Source of the DNA: Candidatus Omnitrophota bacterium
GTDB taxonomy: Bacteria > Omnitrophota > Gorgyraeia > Zapsychrales > Zapsychraceae
NCBI GenBank assembly: GCA_020632495.1
Contig: JACKFL010000006.1
Location: 868,001-932,000 of the forward strand
Reading direction: 5' to 3'
Length of the DNA: 64,000 nt
The notes beneath the pieces are model-generated. The model searched no databases, was not told the DNA's origin, and was given only the letters and a program-made list of their open reading frames with translations. The position numbers were made by a program, and so were the translations under genes. This document shows positions 1-8,335 of this stretch, piece after piece (position 1 is the first letter of the stretch; each line of letters begins with the position of its first letter).

Positions 1-1240
1 TGTAGGGAAACTTAACCTGGGCCCAGCCGGTGAGCCCCGGCTTGATGGCGTGGCGCAGCGCGTAAAAGGAGATGTGCTGTTCATACTTATGAGACAGCTC
101 CATCGCCTCCGGACGCGGTCCCACGAAACTCATATCCCCGATGAGAACATTCCAGAGTTGCGGCAGCTCATCAATGCGGACCCGGCGGATAATACGGCCG
201 ACCCGCGTCACACGGGCGTCTTTGACGGATGTGTACAGCCCGCCCTGCTTTTTCTCGGCATCCACCACCATGGACCGGAACTTGAACATCATGAATTCCT
301 TGCCATGCTGCCCCATCCGTTGTTGCTTGTAGATCAGCGGGCCCTTGGAATCCAGTTTGATCAAGATGGCCGTGATCAACATGACAGGAGATGCCAGCAC
401 AAGCCCGAACAGCGCCAGGGCAATATCACAATACCGCTTAAATCGGGTGTACAAATGGCGGGCCATCCCGTTGATCGATGTAAAGACGATCCACCCCAAC
501 CGCACGTGCGCCATGGGGATTCTCCCCGTGGTCAATTCATAAAAGGTCGACGCATCCAGGATCTTCACCCGAGACATCTTGGCGGCCAGCAGCCGGTCCA
601 GCAGGTCCTTTTCTTTCACCGACTTGATGGCGACGACAACGATATCAATACTGTCCTGTTTTGCCATCTCCGGCAACCGCTCGGTTGGGCCGAGGACCTC
701 GACCCCATGTACGAAACCATGATGTTTGTCCTGATCATCATCCAGAAAACCGATGATGTCCAGGCTTTCCACGTACCGGGCTATCTTGCATACATACGCC
801 CCGAGTTTCCCGGCTCCCATGATGAGGACTCGCTTGCGCTGGATTCTTGTGCGGCACAGCTGATCAAAGAGCGTCCGCCACCCGCCCACAAAGACGAGGG
901 TATAGCCCGCGCACAAGATCGCGAGCCAGCGGGCGATGCGCAGAGGAAAAACAAAATACGACAGGGCCGAGCTCATCAGGAAACCAAAGCCTACCGCGGC
1001 GCACAGCCGTGAAAGGAAAAAGGCGCTTTTGGACCGGTCGCCGGTCTCATAGAGGGTGAAGGCATAAAAACTGATTACGTAGATGATCGCTATGGCCAAC
1101 ATCGGCCATTGGTAGAGGGTCCAGGCCTGAGTGAAATTACCATAGCGCGTCAGGCCGGCGAAGTGAAAGGCCGTGAACAGCATCGCACAGTCCCCCAGAA
1201 GCGTACACCATTGCCGCGCCTTATTTCTTCTACTAAACAT
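1..1240 (-). CDS. Priming sugar transferase (undecaprenyl-phosphate glycosylphosphotransferase), 3' end cut by window edge
   Basis: This enzyme would transfer a sugar-1-phosphate to undecaprenyl phosphate at the inner membrane and so start the exopolysaccharide repeat unit. The 413 visible residues show an N-terminal hydrophobic region with several membrane segments, a Rossmann-like part beginning RVLIMGAGKLGAYV (about residue 125), and the bacterial sugar transferase core with KFRSM, DELPQLWNVLIGDMS, VGPRPE and KPGLTGWAQV near the edge. This is the WcaJ/ExoY/EpsB type, and probably only the last few tens of residues are missing. The ATG at 1240 is chosen because AAGGA lies just upstream; an in-frame GTG a few codons earlier cannot be excluded. 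It is the last visible gene of the polysaccharide locus but is separated from it by a long leader with its own promoter. Confidence 0.93.
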   Translation of the reverse strand, partial: MFSRRNKARQWCTLLGDCAMLFTAFHFAGLTRYGNFTQAWTLYQWPMLAIAIIYVISFYAFTLYETGDRSKSAFFLSRLCAAVGFGFLMSSALSYFVFPLRIARWLAILCAGYTLVFVGGWRTLFDQLCRTRIQRKRVLIMGAGKLGAYVCKIARYVESLDIIGFLDDDQDKHHGFVHGVEVLGPTERLPEMAKQDSIDIVVVAIKSVKEKDLLDRLLAAKMSRVKILDASTFYELTTGRIPMAHVRLGWIVFTSINGMARHLYTRFKRYCDIALALFGLVLASPVMLITAILIKLDSKGPLIYKQQRMGQHGKEFMMFKFRSMVVDAEKKQGGLYTSVKDARVTRVGRIIRRVRIDELPQLWNVLIGDMSFVGPRPEAMELSHKYEQHISFYALRHAIKPGLTGWAQVKFPY

Positions 1241-1699
1241 AAATCCTTTTTCGCATTGCGTTTTTTGCTCCACTTATACACGCTTTGCCCATTACAATAC
1301 TGACCAAGCTCCCATACATACTTCGCCTCAAGCTTTGTCCCGTAGCTGTTCGGTAAATGATTACGGAGTGTTCGGAACCGTCGGAGGCGTGAGTGCCTTT
1401 GGCGGTTTGGGGTCGCGGCATAAAAAAATCCCCCGTTCGATTCAAGGGATCCTTAAAACCGGTTCGGGTTACGGTATGTGGCTCCGGACTCTGCGGACTC
1501 GCAAAAATACGTCGTTTCATAGCAATAACACGGTTGTGATCGTCAGGGTGCTTTTTTTACTGGGTGTTTACTGCAGAAACAGGGCAATGGATTCATTGCC
1601 GACGCATGGGCTGTTCCACAAGACGTGATTTAGACCGAACGAATAAGTTTAAGTCGGTTCCCGGGAAACGAAGTCGGGAAACCTGCTTTTTCGGATTAA

Positions 1700-1720
1700 C
1701 CGCGATCGGGAGGATCGCGG
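1700..1720. repeat. Perfect inverted repeat (hairpin) in the leader
   Basis: CCGCGATC, five bases, then GATCGCGG form a perfect 8-bp stem. No T-run follows on either strand, so a simple intrinsic terminator is unlikely. It lies about 110 nt into the predicted leader transcript. Confidence 0.6.
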
Positions 1721-1838
1721 ACGTACCGGGATGACGCGGTCAGGATGGCCAGGTATCGGATTCACTCAGTCAAACGGTATCAGGCAGGCAAACAATTCAG
1801 TACGAAACAATCTCGGAAAACCACGTATCAGAGAGCGT

Positions 1839-1867
1839 ATTATACGATGGGTATTTCAATTTTTCAA
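1839..1867 (-). promoter_or_regulatory. Sigma-70-type promoter for the priming transferase leader
   Basis: On the minus strand TTGAAA is followed after 17 bases by TATAAT. The spacing is ideal and the -10 box is consensus. The next minus-strand gene start is 1240, giving a predicted 5' leader of about 590 nt. Confidence 0.6.
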
Positions 1868-1933
1868 GTATTATCATTTTATCACATTTAATGGACGAAC
1901 GTATCCATCAGGAATGCGTTATATACGTTGAAC

Positions 1934-2236
1934 TTAGGGCTGATTCGGAGCGGTCGGCGTCTTGGGCGGCGTCGGTGTTTTCGGGGGCTTGGGCGGTTTC
2001 GGAGGCTTGGGCGGCTTCGGCGGTTTGGGTTGAACCGGTGACGCCGGAGACTCCGGACTTGTGGGCGGCGTCGGGGGTGTGGGCGGCGTCGGTTCTGTCG
2101 GGGCCTGGGGCGCACGCGGTGCACGCGGAGACACTTGGGCGATGCGCCAAGCGGCCTCAGCGCTGAGCGCCGGCCACATCGTTGCCGTGATACTGAGTGT
2201 GAGAAGGGATGTCAGGATGTATCGTGTGAGGTTCAT
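1934..2236 (-). CDS. Small secreted protein with proline at every third residue
   Basis: About 100 residues. A signal peptide (residues 1 to about 28, hydrophobic core around YILTSLLTLSI and a cleavage site near SAEA) is followed by a tail in which proline occupies every third position for more than 60 residues (RAP, QAP, TEP, TPP, ESP, then KPP repeats). Such a tail should form an extended polyproline-II rod outside the cytoplasm. The ATG at 2236 is chosen over the longer frame because it puts the signal peptide at the N terminus. It sits between the ligase-like gene and the priming transferase, so it may be a cell-wall or polysaccharide-associated spacer protein. It shares the XXP rule with the large repeat protein at the right end of the window. 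No enzymatic domain is seen. Confidence 0.6.
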   Translation of the reverse strand: MNLTRYILTSLLTLSITATMWPALSAEAAWRIAQVSPRAPRAPQAPTEPTPPTPPTPPTSPESPASPVQPKPPKPPKPPKPPKPPKTPTPPKTPTAPNQP

Positions 2237-2340
2237 GGTCACTTTCTGCCACGGGTGTCTTTTCAATACGGATAATGTACACGCATTTTGGGGGGAATGC
2301 AAGGGGAAATTTTAAGTGTTCGCCTGGTGTGTGTGTTTGG

Positions 2341-2425
2341 GCGCTTTGTTTCCGTAAGACGTTAGACGTAGGACGTTCTGTTGCCCGTTGCGCTTTGTTC
2401 CCGTAAGACGTTAGACGTAGGACGT
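2341..2425. repeat. Two direct 36-bp copies built of heptamers
   Basis: Copies at 2341-2376 and 2390-2425 differ at one base. Each ends in three 7-bp words of the form NRGACGT (AAGACGT, TAGACGT, AGGACGT). The 16-base head GCGCTTTGTTCCCGTA of the second copy recurs at 22422-22437, upstream of the Wza-type gene, so it is dispersed in this genome. Confidence 0.8.
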
Positions 2426-2497
2426 ATGACATAATATTGACCGTTATGCCATTTTAGTGAATCAGTTTCCTGGCGAAATACGCCAATAGATCATACT

Positions 2498-2557
2498 AAC
2501 GTCCCACTTCTTACGTCCCACGTCCCACGGGACTCGCAAACGTCCCACGTCTAACGG
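2498..2557. repeat. Heptamer array (ACGTCCC type), inverted relative to 2341-2425
   Basis: Most of the stretch can be read in 7-bp words, ACGTCCC being the commonest. Its reverse complement matches the NRGACGT words of the upstream copies; for example 2540-2556 pairs with the upstream copies with one mismatch. It overlaps the end of the ligase-like gene, so the last residues of that protein are encoded by the array. Confidence 0.7.
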
Positions 2558-3788
2558 TATCGCACTCAAGAGTACCCGCCAGACATGCAAATACAAGCAT
2601 GTTCGCCGGTATATGAAAATTAAAATCCACCAACCCGTGCAGCATCAGAGACAACATCCCCACACCCGCTCCCAGGCGGGTCATTTCCGGCAGGCGGTGC
2701 TCCCCTTTCTGCCGGCCGAAGCTTCGGCGGAGGATGACAATGATCCCCCACAGCATGATCGGAACGGCAAGCAAGCCCGTCTCCGTGGCGATCTGAAGAT
2801 AGTCGTTGTGGACATAGTGAAACGTCACCGACAGACCGGGCGGACGGTAGCGCGGAAAGGCCCAGCGGAAGGTCCCGATCCCGGTGCCGGTCCAGGGATG
2901 ATCCCGCACGATCGGCAGGCTGTGCCGGACGATCTCCATCCGGCCCGTCGTCAGTGTGCTTTCCTCGCCCACTTCGAGGGTATGCAGGCGGTAGGCGACG
3001 CGGTCCTCGCCCAGGCCGAGGAACAGAACGAAAAACAGCAGCCCGCCCACAAAGGCCCACAAGGTCCATGATGGCACCCTTCTGCGCCGGATCAGCACCG
3101 CGCAGCCGCAGAGCGCGGCCAGGGCAAACGACCCCCATCCCCCGCGCGACTGACTCATCAGAAAGGCCGTGATCATCACGACCAGGGCGCACGCCAGCAG
3201 GAACCGCCATTGTTTCAATTCAAACGCGCTGTTGACGTCTTCCCGGCCCAATCCCAGCAGAAAACCGAGGGCGAGAGCCATGGCCATCTCCAGGAAGCCG
3301 GCAAAGTGGTTGTGATTGACGAAGGTGGCAGACATCTGCTGCGGGTTTACCCACCAGCTGTTATTCAGGTGAAAGAATGATTGTCCGATGCCCAGCAATG
3401 ACAACGAGGTCCCGGCGGCGATCATCACGATGTAAAAAAGCATGCGCCGCCGACTGTCCAGTCCGTTGACGGCCAGATAGTAAGCGGCCACACAGGCCAG
3501 GACCTTGGCCAGCGCCAGGAGGCTCGCATAGGGATAGATGCTGAAGTATGTCGAGACGCCTGCCAGCGCCACAAAGAGCCAGACCGGCGCGTCGAGCGCC
3601 GTGCCCTTGAGGCGCCAGCCGCTGCGATTGTTCATCCGCCAGCACCACAGAAAGAGCAGTCCGGCGATCATCAACTGGCTCACGGCCGCTGCCCAGGTCT
3701 GCACCCCGCCGAAGGCCATGAGGAGGATGAGGATTGTGGCCGACAATCCCCGCAGGACGGTTGTACGCGTGCGGCCGGATCGTTTCAT
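2511..3788 (-). CDS. O-antigen ligase / Wzy-C family membrane protein
   Basis: About 425 residues with ten or more hydrophobic segments and the large periplasmic loop typical of the Wzy_C (O-antigen ligase/polymerase) family. FVNHNHFAGFLEM (about residue 155), SQSRGGW, GRMEIVRHSLPIVRDHPWTG and the HNDYLQIATETGL segment are characteristic. It probably polymerises or transfers the polysaccharide, or glycosylates a surface protein, at the periplasmic face of the inner membrane. The ATG at 3788 overlaps the stop codon of the upstream TPR gene as ATGA, supporting translational coupling. The locus has a second polymerase-like protein (15467-16759), so this one is more likely a ligase. The extreme C terminus is encoded in a heptamer array and is unlikely to be functional. 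Confidence 0.9.
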   Translation of the reverse strand: MKRSGRTRTTVLRGLSATILILLMAFGGVQTWAAAVSQLMIAGLLFLWCWRMNNRSGWRLKGTALDAPVWLFVALAGVSTYFSIYPYASLLALAKVLACVAAYYLAVNGLDSRRRMLFYIVMIAAGTSLSLLGIGQSFFHLNNSWWVNPQQMSATFVNHNHFAGFLEMAMALALGFLLGLGREDVNSAFELKQWRFLLACALVVMITAFLMSQSRGGWGSFALAALCGCAVLIRRRRVPSWTLWAFVGGLLFFVLFLGLGEDRVAYRLHTLEVGEESTLTTGRMEIVRHSLPIVRDHPWTGTGIGTFRWAFPRYRPPGLSVTFHYVHNDYLQIATETGLLAVPIMLWGIIVILRRSFGRQKGEHRLPEMTRLGAGVGMLSLMLHGLVDFNFHIPANMLVFACLAGTLECDTVRRGTFASPVGRGT

Positions 3789-4795
3789 CGGACCCACGCC
3801 CTTTCGATGTGCAACTGCAGCGCCAGGGTTTTCAAGCTTCTGTGTTCGTTATTGGCCAAGGTAACGCTCAGGACCTTGAGGCCGGCGGGGCCGTTGACTT
3901 CGAATACGTAATCCGTCCACTCCTCCGAATCCACGAAGCGGTGGCCGATCAGCCGGCCGTCGAGTTCGACGATCATAAACGGCGGCACCGCACCCGCCGG
4001 GTATCCGCGGGCGCGGACGGTTACGGTGGATTTCCCTTTGGGGAGGTCGACCAGGGCGTCCACGGTGCCGGCGTCGTTCAGCTTGCCGTCGGTGAAGCGG
4101 GTTCTCCCGTCGAGCGACATTCCCAGCCACTGGTCGGGTTGGACGACGTCCCGCTCCCCTTCATATTCAGCGAGCCGCTCCTTCAGTTCGGACAGTAAGG
4201 CGGCTTCGGGTGTACCGAGCAGTTTGTCGCGGAAGGCTGCCGCGATCAGGGTCGTGCCCCGCGGGCCGGTGAAGTAGTCTTTGTCGAGGGCTATGACTTC
4301 TTTGAGATTGTGGAGGTCCTGTTCCAGAAGCGCGTGTCCCGCCTCGGCGATCCGGAAGGTGGTGTCACCACCATATGGATCGAGGCGGCGGGCGGTCCGG
4401 AAGTCATCGAGTGCTTTATTGACATTTCCGGCGGCGAGCTGATAGCGTCCTTTTTTGACAAGGCATTCCGCGCAGGCCGGATTGGCCTCATATGCGCGGG
4501 CATACAGCGGCCCAACCCGGTGTAAGTCGCTTTCATCCCCGGCAGCCTCGGCCTTCGCCCACAGAAAATCCGCGTAACCGACGAGGTATTCAGAAGAAAT
4601 CGGCACCAGGGCTGCGGCGCGTGCGAATCCGCGTTCCGCCCGTTCCCACTCCCCTTCCCCCCACTGCCGCTGGGCGGTGCGGAAGGAGACCTCGGCGATT
4701 AACGGTGCACTCAGTGCCGTGAATATGGCTCCAAAGATGGTGATGAGCAGGAGGTTTATTGGGAAGCGCTTGATTGTGCGAAGGTTTTTAGACAT
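3785..4795 (-). CDS. TPR protein with C-terminal carbohydrate-binding-like domain
   Basis: 336 residues. An N-terminal hydrophobic segment (about 12-33) anchors or exports the protein. Residues about 40-170 form TPR-like helices, with a clear unit around CAECLVKKGRYQLAAGNV. From about residue 225 to the end the sequence becomes beta-rich (VTVRARGYPAG, FMIVELDGRLIGHRFVDS, VLSVTLANNEH), resembling small Ca-dependent xylan-binding modules. That resemblance is an inference from the pattern. It is translationally coupled to the ligase-like gene through ATGA, so the two probably act together on the finished polysaccharide. Confidence 0.65.
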   Translation of the reverse strand: MSKNLRTIKRFPINLLLITIFGAIFTALSAPLIAEVSFRTAQRQWGEGEWERAERGFARAAALVPISSEYLVGYADFLWAKAEAAGDESDLHRVGPLYARAYEANPACAECLVKKGRYQLAAGNVNKALDDFRTARRLDPYGGDTTFRIAEAGHALLEQDLHNLKEVIALDKDYFTGPRGTTLIAAAFRDKLLGTPEAALLSELKERLAEYEGERDVVQPDQWLGMSLDGRTRFTDGKLNDAGTVDALVDLPKGKSTVTVRARGYPAGAVPPFMIVELDGRLIGHRFVDSEEWTDYVFEVNGPAGLKVLSVTLANNEHRSLKTLALQLHIERAWVR

Positions 4796-4818
4796 AGGTA
4801 TTGCATTTAACAGGTAAC

Positions 4819-4938
4819 GTAATGGGTAATGTGTGATGGGTAATGTGTCGAGTATCCATACAGTGGTTGTAATTAGTTAGATAATTATACTTCCCTATCA
4901 CGACTGATATGCGACGCATCACGCATTACTCATTACTG
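4819..4938. repeat. Inverted pair of heptamer arrays (GTAATGN type)
   Basis: Left arm 4819-4850 reads GTAATGG, GTAATGT, GTGATGG, GTAATGT, GTCGA. Right arm 4913-4938 is its degenerate reverse complement (CATCACG, CATTACT, CATTACT). About 60 AT-rich bases separate them. The pair fills the gap between the YdcF-like gene and the TPR gene, and its right arm touches the end of the YdcF-like gene. Confidence 0.8.
4884..4889 (-). promoter_or_regulatory. Possible -10 box for the TPR-ligase gene pair
   Basis: A consensus TATAAT on the minus strand lies in the AT-rich spacer between the two heptamer arms, about 90 nt before the TPR start. No convincing -35 box is seen at the right distance. Confidence 0.3.
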
Positions 4939-5607
4939 ATTATTATCCACTTTACACAAGTGCTCCACGACAAATGCACTAAAACCCCTCCCCCAAAAAT
5001 TCACCCCCAACTTCAGATACTCCAGCCCCACCAGTTTGCGCATACCGGGGTCTTTCCACCATTGGTCCGGATCGAAGCCGCTTTCGCGGACATAGCGGTA
5101 GGTCAGTTCGATATCCTCCCCGCGAAAGGTCCGGTCAAAGAGCATCGCCGCCCGGCGCATGTGGTAAGGTGAACTCAGCACGATCGCCGAATGGAATCCG
5201 CGCTCTTTGAGGATCGGTTTGACATAAATCGGATGTTCGAAAGTATGGCGGGATTTCTCCTCCCAGATGATATCGGGGAGAGTAATGCCGAGCCTTCCGG
5301 CCTCATGGCGCATATTACGCTCTATTTCACCGCGGCTCGAAGGCCTTGAACCGCTGACGACAATATTTTCCGCGGATCCCACCTTCACAAGCCGCACGGC
5401 CTCCTCCATCCGGTCCCGGCTCCCTTCGAGGACCACAATTACGTCTGACTTTTTCAAGGTGTCGTTCACTATGAGGAAGTTTCCCACGGTGCGGAGAATG
5501 GGGTGGCGGGCCAGGTAGGCGCATGTTGGTAGCAAGGCCAGTATTACGGCTATACATATCAGTTTCTTCTTACTTTCAGATTTATGGGAACGGATGTGAT
5601 TATTCAC
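4933..5607 (-). CDS. YdcF/ElyC-like DUF218 membrane-anchored protein
   Basis: 224 residues with one N-terminal transmembrane segment (about 15-33) followed by the DUF218 fold. Diagnostic positions are DVIVVLEGSRDRMEEAV, IVVSGSRPSSRGE, WEEKSRHTFEH and LSSPYHMRRA, matching the conserved acidic/Ser and S-x-x-x-H-x-x-R motifs of this family. Members are often found in envelope and exopolysaccharide loci; ElyC affects undecaprenyl-phosphate carrier metabolism in Escherichia coli. The exact substrate here is unknown. The gene stands between two non-coding gaps, so it may not be strictly co-transcribed with its neighbours. Confidence 0.85.
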   Translation of the reverse strand: MNNHIRSHKSESKKKLICIAVILALLPTCAYLARHPILRTVGNFLIVNDTLKKSDVIVVLEGSRDRMEEAVRLVKVGSAENIVVSGSRPSSRGEIERNMRHEAGRLGITLPDIIWEEKSRHTFEHPIYVKPILKERGFHSAIVLSSPYHMRRAAMLFDRTFRGEDIELTYRYVRESGFDPDQWWKDPGMRKLVGLEYLKLGVNFWGRGFSAFVVEHLCKVDNNQ

Positions 5608-5680
5608 TTTATTTGTCCGGCGACTGCGTGTTGCCGTGCATCAATACTTGAATAGCCAGGCAAATCAATTAAATTGTAGC

Positions 5681-6916
5681 CTAGCCCTCGATCACTGCCC
5701 GCCAGCGTTCGCTGAGGGTTTCCAGACCGTAGACCGTATTCATAGCGTGCAAGGCGCATTTACGCTTGTCGAGAATGGTCTGCGGATTAGTTGCGATCTC
5801 TCTAAGTAGTTTTACAAAACTGCCCGTGACTTCTTCTTGAGTTAATGTCTGTTTGCAGCGTAGTAAGTAGTCTTCTCCAAGAAGTTCTTCGTGAGTACGA
5901 TATGGTGAGTTCGAGATAACCCAGCCTGCATTGTTCTCCAGGATTACCGATGCTAGATCGCTCCACATAGGGCAGATAGCAATAATGGGCAGCCCGGCTG
6001 CCATCATTGCGTATATTTTGCTCGGCAGGCACACTGTAGCTCCCCCCGGTTTCAATGTGGCCAGGCCTATATGCTGTTGTCGTACCACTTGCTGCCACTG
6101 CTGTGAAGGGACCGGTGGGCCTATTTTTGCCGGAACATCTCGAAGCTCTGTGGCAAGGTAATCCGCTTGAGCCCCGCTTACCAGAAAATTGAATTCAAAA
6201 TTCTCCTTGAGGTCATTTGCTTGGTGACAGGCATGCACACAACTACTGAGATTTTCTGCATCATGCATATAACCGAGCTGGCCGCCATAATGTATACGTA
6301 TCTTGCCGGATTGATAGGGATCATTTACGTAATCTGGATCAACAGCTGCCGAGATGTCGATAGCATGGGCCGTCTTTTTCTCTTGCCACCGCGTATCGGC
6401 ATGTGCCTTAAGGAATTCACCGAGATATACCGTGCGGTCTGATTTCCTGCGATTAAAACGTGAAATTACGCCGACGAAACGCGACACCCAGGAATCCGGT
6501 TGGATCTTGCCGGCCACCTCGAGTGCATCCGGATAAAGGTCATACACAAGATTGATAATTTTTGCGCCGCTAAACCGGGAAAACAGATATGCGATACCCG
6601 GCACATAAAACGTGTTGCTGGTGACTATAAACACAGCATGGCGCGGAGCGCACAATGCCCGGACTGCCAACTGCATGGGATATAGAACGTAGGTGACCAT
6701 GCGCAGCCACAATTTTCGTATGCCTCCGCGCAGGGACAAATTCCGGTATTGCTGTTCCGTCATTTGAGTGATTAGCTCGGCCTTGTAATTGGCATGTTCA
6801 ACGCAGGTCTTCAGATAGCGTGTATAACCCATACCTACATTGGAACATATGTAGACAGTGGATACATTATTTGCATCCGGATTCATATTCGCTAAGGTGT
6901 GAGGTTCAGATTTCAC
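5681..6916 (-). CDS. Glycosyltransferase, GT4-like
   Basis: 411 residues with a two-lobed GT-B layout. The N-terminal lobe contains VYICSNVGMGYTRYL and VYDLYPDALEVAG; the C-terminal donor-binding lobe contains IRIHYGGQLGYMHDAENL, KPGGATVCLPSKIYAMMAAGLP and a short acceptor tail. This arrangement (xSKxxxxMAxGxP) is typical of GT4 enzymes of the WbuB type, which add an amino sugar or hexose to a lipid-linked intermediate. The frame opens with GTG at 6916, seven bases after the GT2 gene; an ATG at 6886 is the alternative start. Cytoplasmic face of the inner membrane. Confidence 0.85.
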   Translation of the reverse strand: MKSEPHTLANMNPDANNVSTVYICSNVGMGYTRYLKTCVEHANYKAELITQMTEQQYRNLSLRGGIRKLWLRMVTYVLYPMQLAVRALCAPRHAVFIVTSNTFYVPGIAYLFSRFSGAKIINLVYDLYPDALEVAGKIQPDSWVSRFVGVISRFNRRKSDRTVYLGEFLKAHADTRWQEKKTAHAIDISAAVDPDYVNDPYQSGKIRIHYGGQLGYMHDAENLSSCVHACHQANDLKENFEFNFLVSGAQADYLATELRDVPAKIGPPVPSQQWQQVVRQQHIGLATLKPGGATVCLPSKIYAMMAAGLPIIAICPMWSDLASVILENNAGWVISNSPYRTHEELLGEDYLLRCKQTLTQEEVTGSFVKLLREIATNPQTILDKRKCALHAMNTVYGLETLSERWRAVIEG

Positions 6917-6923
6917 TAGTAAG

Positions 6924-7766
6924 TTATGAATTAGTTTGACCTTGATTCTTCAGGGCAAAGATATTAGTTTCAATTTGAAAAAAGTAGAACATTTTACTGA
7001 TGGCAAACAGATAACCGGCGCGACCGTCAAGAATACCGCCTTTAAATATGTAGGTTGCCAGAAAATAAATGACGGGGAAAATAGGCCAGGCCAACATCTT
7101 ATATTTCATCTTCTGGCGTCCGTTAAGTTGCTGTGTGGATTTCAAGGTTAAAAAACGATGGGCTTCCCAAGCAGCGTATTCATTGTGTCTTGCGTAATAG
7201 TCACGGAGTTGGCGTTTGTCATAGTGTTCCAGTTTAGCCTGAAGCATCCCTGTGGAGCCCTGTACAACAGGTTGCTCATGAACCTCCATGTCCAAGCGGC
7301 TCCAACTTTCCTCCTGAATTTCCTCGTATTCAGCATGACCCACCCGGAACAGAGCTATTTTGCGCATCGGGTCTCCGTATTGCAGCAGACGCCCTAAAAA
7401 CCAGTTGCGGTAGCCAATCCAGAATCCATTGTGCGACGTGTGCGGTAAAATTAGTTGAAGCTCATCAATGAACTCCTGCGTCAGACGTTCATCCGCATCT
7501 AGAAAAAGGACCCAAGGTTGCTTGGGTGGGTATTTGCGCAGCACCCAATTTCTTTTTTTTGGAAACCTACCATTCCAGTCAAACTGGAGTACACGGCGGC
7601 CATGTTGTTGGGCAATTTCTACAGTGCCGTCAGAGCTGTTTGAATCCACTACCACGACATCCTCAATAGAATCTACTGATCTTAGACATTCGTCCAAGTT
7701 GGCAGCTTCATTCTTTACCGGGATAATTACAGATAACTGTATACTATCAGTCTTGTTTTCAGTCAT
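6924..7766 (-). CDS. Glycosyltransferase family 2 (WaaE/KdtX-like)
   Basis: 280 residues. The GT-A fold is visible as LSVIIPVKNEAANLDECL, VVVVDSNSSDGTVEIA and the metal-binding FLDADERL, with a membrane-associated C-terminal hydrophobic stretch (about 225-245). The spacing and the FPKKRNWVL segment resemble the LPS core glucosyltransferase family WaaE/KdtX. ATG 7766 is preceded by AAGGA at five bases, better than the GTG one codon earlier. It overlaps the acetyltransferase gene by eight bases. Confidence 0.88.
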   Translation of the reverse strand: MTENKTDSIQLSVIIPVKNEAANLDECLRSVDSIEDVVVVDSNSSDGTVEIAQQHGRRVLQFDWNGRFPKKRNWVLRKYPPKQPWVLFLDADERLTQEFIDELQLILPHTSHNGFWIGYRNWFLGRLLQYGDPMRKIALFRVGHAEYEEIQEESWSRLDMEVHEQPVVQGSTGMLQAKLEHYDKRQLRDYYARHNEYAAWEAHRFLTLKSTQQLNGRQKMKYKMLAWPIFPVIYFLATYIFKGGILDGRAGYLFAISKMFYFFQIETNIFALKNQGQTNS

Positions 7767-8319
7767 CACAGTCCTTGATTTGCCTATCGCCTATTCTTTT
7801 TGCCGGATTTCCGGCAACGACTGTCCACGGGGCAACGTCTTTAGTTACAACCGCACAGGCTCCTACTACAGCTCCCTCGCCGACCGTCACTCCCGGTCCC
7901 ACAAAAGCCCGCGCCGCGACCCAGGCTTGAGAGGCGATCTTGATAGGTTTATGTGTAAGCGCCATAGTTGGTGATTCAATGTCATGCGAAGCGGTACAAA
8001 GAAATGTACCTTGGCTTACTATAGCCTGGTTGCCGAGAGTGATCTTGTCGACACAATAGCAATCCACCTTCTCACTGAGGCAAGAATATTCGCCCATGCT
8101 CAAATTCTCCGGAAGCCAAATACGACACGAAGGTAGAATGCTAGCTCCCTTTCCTATCCGGGCACCAAAACATCGCAAGAGGAATCTACGCCATCCGCAC
8201 AGAATCCCACGTGGCGTCGGTCGAAACAAAAGAAGCCAAGCGAGATTCCATATAACACGAAGCACTTTGGACTTCCTGGAATGCCTATTTTGATAATGTT
8301 TGAGATTTAAAGTTCCCAT
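7759..8319 (-). CDS. WcaF-like hexapeptide acetyltransferase
   Basis: 186 residues. It begins with the amphipathic NRHSRKSKVLRVIWNLAW element and FRPTPRG typical of colanic acid acetyltransferase WcaF and relatives, followed by left-handed beta-helix hexapeptide repeats (IGKGASILPSCRIWLPENLS, then GEGAVVGACAVVTKDV) and the closing VVAGNPAKRIG. The active-site histidine is probably in TASHDIESP. It would O-acetylate a sugar of the repeat unit, using acetyl-CoA. Confidence 0.9.
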   Translation of the reverse strand: MGTLNLKHYQNRHSRKSKVLRVIWNLAWLLLFRPTPRGILCGWRRFLLRCFGARIGKGASILPSCRIWLPENLSMGEYSCLSEKVDCYCVDKITLGNQAIVSQGTFLCTASHDIESPTMALTHKPIKIASQAWVAARAFVGPGVTVGEGAVVGACAVVTKDVAPWTVVAGNPAKRIGDRQIKDCDD

Positions 8320-8335
8320 ATTACTTTCTGCTTAT

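Larger units (their letters stand above)
1241..1933. other. Long non-coding interval, probable 5' leader of the priming transferase
   Basis: No convincing gene is seen in these roughly 690 bases. On the minus strand the interval starts with a good sigma-70-type promoter (1839-1867), contains a perfect 8-bp hairpin (1700-1720), and ends at the transferase start codon. A leader of about 590 nt is therefore predicted. A 95-codon minus-strand reading frame (1233-1520) overlaps the transferase start but has no ribosome-binding site or recognisable sequence. I did not find the conserved blocks of a riboswitch class that I could name. Confidence 0.5.

Noticed and set aside
50..1012. 320-codon plus-strand open frame
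   Set aside because: It is antisense to the sugar transferase, whose minus-strand translation shows clear family motifs.
1233..1520. 95-codon minus-strand frame in the leader region
   Set aside because: It has no ribosome-binding site and no recognisable composition, and overlaps the transferase start. It is kept only as a possibility within the leader.
4819..4938. Intrinsic terminator made by the inverted heptamer arrays
   Set aside because: Arms are degenerate, about 60 bases apart and not followed by a T-run.
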